The position numbers and the translations under genes are program-made. DNA of 64,000 nucleotides. Origin: Haematococcus lacustris (Eukaryota; Chlorophyta; Chlorophyceae; Chlamydomonadales; Haematococcaceae). A model generated the notes under the pieces. The model ran no database searches and was not told the DNA's origin. It saw nothing but the letters and a program-made list of their open reading frames with translations. Positions 58,318-64,000 of the stretch are shown here, piece by piece (position 1 is the first letter of the stretch; every line of letters begins with the position of its first letter). The stretch covers positions 431,596 through 495,595 of the forward strand of contig JASKMD010000019.1 in assembly GCA_030144725.1 (NCBI GenBank), written 5' to 3'.

Positions 58318-60735
58318 GGCCAGCTGGCTCCTCCTCCTCCTCCAGTCGCTTGTCCTTCAGCCTGCGACTGCACGCCAACAGTCCTGCTGCAGCGGCGCAG
58401 TCACCTGTGCATGTGGTGGTCCAGGTGCCTTACCAAGCACCAGCTGCTGCATGACCAGCAGCAGCCCTCATGATGGCACAGGCTCAAGGGGCCAGGCTTC
58501 AGGCCGCTGCCTGTGCCGCTACAGTCACACTAAGCCTGCCATCCTTCCTAAACCCAGCTGTGCAGTGCCAGAACTGGGCAGCAGTGGGCTATACAAATAC
58601 CCCACCTATTATGAAGCCAACCTACAGTGCAAGCTATAGTGTGCACTCATGCGCCCCGTCCCTGTGGTAAGCCACATACCGTATCTGGGGTAAGCTGCAA
58701 GCTATCTGTCTTTGGTATTGGCCGCAGCTAGCGGTAGTGGCCAGTGGTCATGCAAGGTCAGTCACGAAGCACCATGCTCTGATGCCCAAAGATCTGCTCG
58801 CAAGCAGCTTACCATGGAGCAAAGGATGCTATGGTATAGTGAGTTGTGAGCAGACAGCATTAACTGTAGCCAAGGCTGGGGCCTTGTACCCGCAGCAGGT
58901 TGCGGTGGGTTTAGGTTCGCAGCACGCCACACTCCAGCCATGCATGAAGGTAAGGGCAAATGGTTGTCAAGTACTCAGGTGCTGCTGATAGAGCAGTTGT
59001 GCATGGCGGTGCACAGTGTGTGTGTATGTGTAGTGCAGTGCTAGGAGCTGTAAGGAAGGGGTTGGGCAGTGGGGCCAGGTAGAGTGCGGCACATGCTCCA
59101 TGTCTGTGCTGTGGCTGAAGCACATTGTGATGACTATATGTCCATGAGATCGGAAGGCTGCTGGCGCCAAGGTCTGTGGGGCAGCCTGGCGTCAATGATG
59201 TGGCAAGATTAGTATGCGCCCACGCATTCTACACAGTATCTTCATTCGGTGCACTAACCCCTTCCTAGTGGCTGGACTGTGGCTGCCCTGCTTTTGAGCC
59301 CAATGTCGTGGAATGGTGGCGTTTGTGAAGGATGGCTGGGAGTGGTGCTATGCAGCAGGTGACAGCAGGCAAGGTCAGGATAGCAGGCAGTTGCAGCAGG
59401 CTGGTGGCTGCCTATGAGGCACGGAGGGTGTCTTCTGTGAGCAAGCCCATGACGCATGCGCTCCTGGCAGTGGTGGAAAGCAACAATGACAACTTGCATG
59501 TTCCCAGTGCCGCCTGGCTGTGTTTGCATCATACATGCAGGCTGGCTTGATGGCTGCATGGTAGGTGGTGTTGCTGTGCTATTACGCCTTGTCTGACCAG
59601 ATGAGTGAAAACAACCTGCATGTCCGCATTTGTGCTACCCCAGCTGTGGTGTGCCAGTTTAGGCTATATGTGTATGCACTCCATGTCGCACACCAAGTGC
59701 CACACATACTGGGGTGACAGCAGCAGCAATCTGGGTATGGTGCAAAGTGAGAATTCGTAGCATGAATATCATGGGTCATGCATGACATACATGGTCAGCC
59801 AGCAAAGCCCCTTGCCACGTGTTGCTAACTTGCTACTGGTTTGAATTACGTGAATTGCCTGCGTCAGGGGTTGCTGCTGCTGGGCCTGTTTTGGTGTCGT
59901 TTTGGGGTTGCAGCTGCATTAAGCTGGTTGGCATCCACGCCTGCCAAACTGTGGCTGCCTCAAACTCGGGTCAAGGCTGTCACAACCATGGGCGTGACTG
60001 TGCGGTTTGCGTGACATGGGCTAGCCATGCAAGCATGACAGGTGGTTGTATCACGGTAGATGGTGATGGGTGGTTGATGGTTGATGTGACCTAGCTTCTG
60101 TGGATGGATTGGTGTGTGTATCCTGCGACTTGCATAACAGTTCTGACATGGTTGCATGGGGATTGGGTATTTGTAGTGGATTGGGATGCTGCGGCGGCAG
60201 CTTAGAAGACCTTACCAGCTGTCCGATGTAATCACGGGCACCCAAGTCTGGAGGTATTCTCAGCTCACTGCCATCGGCATCTGAAGGCCGGCACCATCCT
60301 GGGGACGGGTATCAGCTTTGCCTTGCTTGCTGCTAGTCGAGGCGTCCTTACTCATTCCGTTTGCTATCTTACATTTCTTCTAAGCTCATTTCCCCGGAGG
60401 AAGGTTATCAATTGCCTTCAGCTGTTGACAGACGGACGTCTGGGCGTCAGCATCTTCACTTCGGCTGCAGTCCTGGGCACTCCGGGGTGTTCAGGCTGCA
60501 GCCAGCCGTAGCTCCGCGGTGCGTGTTTCTTTAACACGTTCGCCCAGTGCACTAGCGCTTACATCCGCATTCGTGCTTGCGCGAGGTGGCTGCCATAACT
60601 CAGCCGCCTGTACTGGGCACACCGTTGGAGCTTAACGGACCGTACAGCTCCACGGACAACCCAGTCTTCGACGCAGCAGCACCGCCCCAGGAACCAGCCC
60701 CAGCCCCAACCCGCAGCAGCCGAGCAGTACAACCC
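58318..60735. other. KH-gene 3' UTR, then flank or leader of the LTR retrotransposon
   Basis: No gene seen. Retrotransposon leader sequence probably begins somewhere after 59.1 kb. TGGGGACGGG at 60299-60308, or the GGTATCAG beginning at 60308, could be part of a primer-binding site, but I could not delimit an LTR because the 3' LTR is outside the window. Confidence 0.35.
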
Positions 60736-63700
60736 ATGGCGCTCGTCTCCATGGCGGTGCCAGAGCTTACAGGCACTTCCCGCCTGGCCTTCAGAGCTTT
60801 CAGCCTCAAGCTGCGGGCGTACCTAGGCCTCAACCTCCACATACCGGTGAATGCGTTCCATCACCTGCTGGCCAGCTCTGCCATGGATGGCGTGTTCTTT
60901 CAGTCCATTGCAGATGCTTATGAGCAGCTGGTAGATGGCTGGGGCGATGAGGCTGACAGGGCAGAAGCATTAGAGGCCTTGCTAGACCTGGTGGAGGAGC
61001 AGCTGATAGACCCACCCAGCCACCAGGCAGGCCTAGACCCAGCTCTCGTGCTAGGGGGCAAAGGGTGCAGCAGCGCTAAGGCTTTCGCCACAGCCTTTGA
61101 GAGCGCTGTGAATGAGGCCATCAGGCGTGGCACACTAACCCACTTCACTGCCATCAACCACCTCTTCTCCCATTGCCTGCAAGTGCCCACCATGCGCCAG
61201 GAGCAGCGCACCAAGCTCAGGGACGAGGCTGTCCGCCTATTCCACCAGGCTGTGCCGGATGCAGAGGACCGGCAGGATCAGCGCGCCTTCAGAGCTGCCT
61301 TGCATGCAGTCAGTGCAGCGCATGAGAACCTGCTTGACAGCATGCGTTATGTGCCTGCCGCTGCTGATCGCCCACCGCTACGCGCAGAGCAGGACCTAGT
61401 GTCAGAGGAGGTGCTCCTGTTGCGGCAGCAGTTGGCTGAGCTTCAAGCTCGGGCGCTGCCTCAGCCCCCGCATCGCCAGCGTGCCCGGCAGCCCATGCCA
61501 CAGCCCATGCCGCAGCCCATGCCACATCACCTGCAGCAGCCCATGCAGCAAATGGGTTACCCAATGTCGCACCCTGCCATGCAGCAGCCGTTGCCATCTG
61601 TCATGCCCATGTCCCAAGCTTTTGCTGCGCCACCAATGCAGCTGGGTTATGCAGCCATGCCTCAGCCTGCCTTGCGTAGTGCACCCATGCAGCATGCGCC
61701 CATGCAGACCCAGCGCTCGCGGCCTGCCAAGACCTGCCCTCTCCACCCCTATGCTGGCCATGATTTGGCTGAGTGCAGGCAGTTCCAGGCGATGCCACCT
61801 CATGAGCAGCAGAGAGTCATTGGTGGAAGTGCTCCGCGCGCAGCGCATGCCGTGGCTGCGCACCCGGCTGGCAGTGTGGTGTCCCGCGTCATCACTGACC
61901 CTAGGCAACGCACGCCTCTGCTGGACAGGGGGTATGTGCCTGATGCCCCAGCCCATGCGCAGCACACCTGCAGCTACTGCCACAAGCGCTACCATGCACC
62001 TGAGCGTTGCTTCAAGCTGTACCCCCACATGCAAGCAGCTCCTTCCCCCAGCCTGTCAGGTCCTGCTCGAGCCCACACCGTGTCAGCAGAGGGGTCCGGG
62101 TTGGGTGCATGGGACATGTCAGGGCATTGGGTGTCGCTGGATGCGCGGGTGCAGCCCCTCTCCTACCCTGAGCATGGCAGCTTCTGCATCATCACAGCTA
62201 ATGCAGCTAGAGCAGTGCCATTCACGCCTATGTCTGCAGCCCTGCCTGCTGGTGCCACCCACACCCTGCCTAAGGCTGCAGCCCCTGCTCCTCCTGCTGC
62301 CCCAGCCACCACCCCCACCATGGGCTCTGTGTTTGCCACCCAGCCCGGCCTGCAGGAGCTGGCTGTGCAGCTGCAGCACCTTGCTCAACGTGTGACGCGT
62401 ATTGAGCAGCACCTCTCGCCCAGTGTCGCACCTGTTGACACTGCTGCTCACATCGCTGCTGAACCTCCACGAGCGGCCGCTGTGCGTGCTGCCTGCCACA
62501 CCGCTGTGCCCAACCAGCACCTGACATACTTCTCCAACGTCACGGTGCAGTCAGGGTGTGCAGTGGCTGACAGTGAGGGCCAGCTGCATCTGCTCCAGGG
62601 TGTCATGCTGGACGGGGGCAGTGACAGCTGCCTCATTTCGCATGAGTGTGCAGCCGCGCTGAACCTGCCCCTCACCCCTTGCAGCCGTCGCTTGTCCACT
62701 GCAAGTGGTGCAGAGGCCTTAGCCACCCAGGTTGCCACCCTGCGCGTGAGTCTCAGCTATGGCACTCCCCATGCCATGGTGCACGACCTGGAGGCCATTG
62801 TCATGCCTCCTGGTAGCCCCCTTGCTTATGACCTGCTGCTTGGAGCCAACTTCCTCTCGCAGACCAAGGGCGTGTGCGATGTGTACGACCGGCAGTTCTC
62901 TTATTGCCCCCGGCTGCACAGCCATGGAGACATCCGCACCTCTCACTCACTGCCAGTCACTGGGCCCAAAGGCTGCCTTCCCCTCCTATACTCAGCGCCC
63001 ATGGGCAGCAGCCAGCTGCTTGTGGCTTGCACTGCCGTGTCCCACAGCCAGGTTCAGCCCTGTGCAACCAGCGGCACCGCTTCTGCCATGATCCACACCC
63101 CTGGGGTGCACTTGCATGTGGGGACACCTCCAGTGGCAGCGGGCACCACCACACCCAGCGCAGTCAGCCGTGGGGGTGACCTTGCAACCACAGAGGGTGC
63201 CAGAAGCGGGGTGGCCACCGATGACGCACCCATACCAGCAGGATCAGGGGTGAAGTCGGTGCGCAGCTCAGCTCAGCCAGCCACCCGCAGGGGGGGAGGT
63301 ACAGCCAGTCAATCTGTGCTCTCCTCAGCACGAGACCCTGCAGCTCGGCGCACGTCTCAGACATCCAGCGCATCGCAGCGATCAGCCAAACACCTGGCTG
63401 TGGGCACCGCCGCAGCCCAGCATGTGGCCAAGCAGCAGCGCTCAAGTGCACCGACCTTGCCCCCGCCGTCACCGCTGTTGCCTCGACGCTCGTCCAGGGA
63501 AGTGGTGTGGCACACTCTCACTCCCTTACGGCTGTTCCTTTCTTTCCTCTTCTTGCTCTGGCTGCCGGCCATCGTTACTAGCCTGCCACCTCCCATCCCT
63601 GATCTGCCCACCTCTGCCATCGCATGCTCAGTCATCAGCATGGTGTTGCCAGATGGACCTGCTGCTGCACACTCGCCAGAGCAGTACACCCAATTGCCCA

Positions 63701-64000
63701 ATGGTGTGCCCAACGGTGTGACATCCAAGAAAGGCACTACTCGCGAACCCAACATCCAAGAGAGGGAGCTGGCGCTGGGTTATGTTGTTGGCACCACTGC
63801 CGCACCGGGGCTTACTACAGCTGACCGCCACCAGATCACTGGGCACTGCATGGACGCCACGGCTGCAGAGAGTTTGTATGCGGTGGCGGCTGCCCTGCAC
63901 CATGCCAGCTTGCTGCACGCCCATGCTCACAGCTGCCTATCCTCCTCATCCCTGTCGCATGCGCTGGTTGTTGCTGCTGGGGGGGGTGCACAGCTGTTGC
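60736..64000 (+). mobile_element. LTR retrotransposon gag-protease open frame (runs off the window)
   Basis: A frame open from at least 60736 to the end of the window (more than 1,088 codons). Gag-like helical region (MALVSMAVPELTGTSRLAFR onward), then a Gln/Met/Pro-rich linker (PMPQPMPQPM). Next come CPLHPYAGHDLAECRQF and the zinc knuckle CSYCHKRYHAPERC (C-x2-C-x4-H-x4-C, about 61969-62010). A retropepsin-like segment follows: MLDGGSDSCLIS (about 62605-62640), then YDLLLGANFLS. The catalytic triplet reads D-G-G rather than the usual D-S/T-G. Further on is a hydrophobic segment, FLSFLFLLWLPAIVTSL (about 63537-63590). Reverse transcriptase, RNase H and integrase would lie past 64000. The uninterrupted frame suggests a young copy. 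The Gag cysteine motifs favour Ty3/gypsy, but the family is not settled. The real start may be upstream of 60736. Confidence 0.8.

Noticed and set aside
60299..60315. Primer-binding site of the retrotransposon (TGGGGACGGG or GGTATCAG)
   Set aside because: Only 8-10 bases match what a tRNA end would need, and no LTR end could be fixed without the second LTR, so not listed as a feature.
61481..62395. 304-residue plus-strand frame
   Set aside because: Shadow of the gag-protease frame, which has the zinc knuckle and protease motif in the other frame.

Overview
The window is nuclear DNA from a green alga, most likely a chlamydomonadalean; I cannot fix the genus. The evidence is a nuclear gene for the photosystem II subunit PsbR, very intron-rich genes with GT-AG junctions, TGTAA motifs where polyadenylation signals are expected, an organelle-type helical-repeat protein, and many GGCA, CTG and GGGTC microsatellites. 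Most long open frames in the raw sequence are chance frames in GC-rich DNA. I rebuilt the genes by hand from exon homology, splice sites and reading phase.

Layout. 1-945: no gene. 946-10809 (+): a 20-exon gene for a compact RCR-type (MYCBP2/PHR-like) E3 ubiquitin ligase of about 675 residues. Its introns hold a 202-bp MITE, two copies of an intron-borne repeat and long GGCA tracts. 11594-12533 (-): PSBR, convergent with the ligase gene. 12534-14754: no gene seen, minisatellites. 14755-33777 (-): a cluster of TIR-domain genes. It holds gene A (33777 to about 30119, frameshifted, with an unknown gene-like insert in one intron), gene B (29842-27714, intact, 353 residues, N-terminal MGCGC), a rearranged cassette-only copy X (26879-24650), and gene C. 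In gene C four near-identical 1,746-bp tandem units, each carrying five phase-0 exons, lead into a C-terminal TIR domain (16298-15135) and a hydrophobic tail. 34926-41804 (-): a seven-exon gene for a 1,558-residue HPR/OPR-like helical-repeat protein, divergent from a small coiled-coil gene. A tandem duplication of about 6 kb (about 37.55-43.6 kb and 43.63-49.83 kb) copied the head-to-head pair, so each copy keeps one whole gene and one truncated gene. 50865-51585 (-): dead LINE fragment. 52125-54002 (-): ICT1/ArfB-like peptidyl-tRNA hydrolase of organelle ribosome rescue (N-terminal exon not found). 55790-58317 (+): single-KH-domain, Gln/Met/Gly-rich RNA-binding protein, probably with a GC-AG intron. 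60736-64000 (+): gag-protease part of an LTR retrotransposon that runs off the window.

The genes do not form one pathway. The two most unusual items are the reduced RCR ligase, with altered residues in its esterification pocket, and the TIR locus, where a frame-neutral multi-exon cassette has been amplified recently in tandem.
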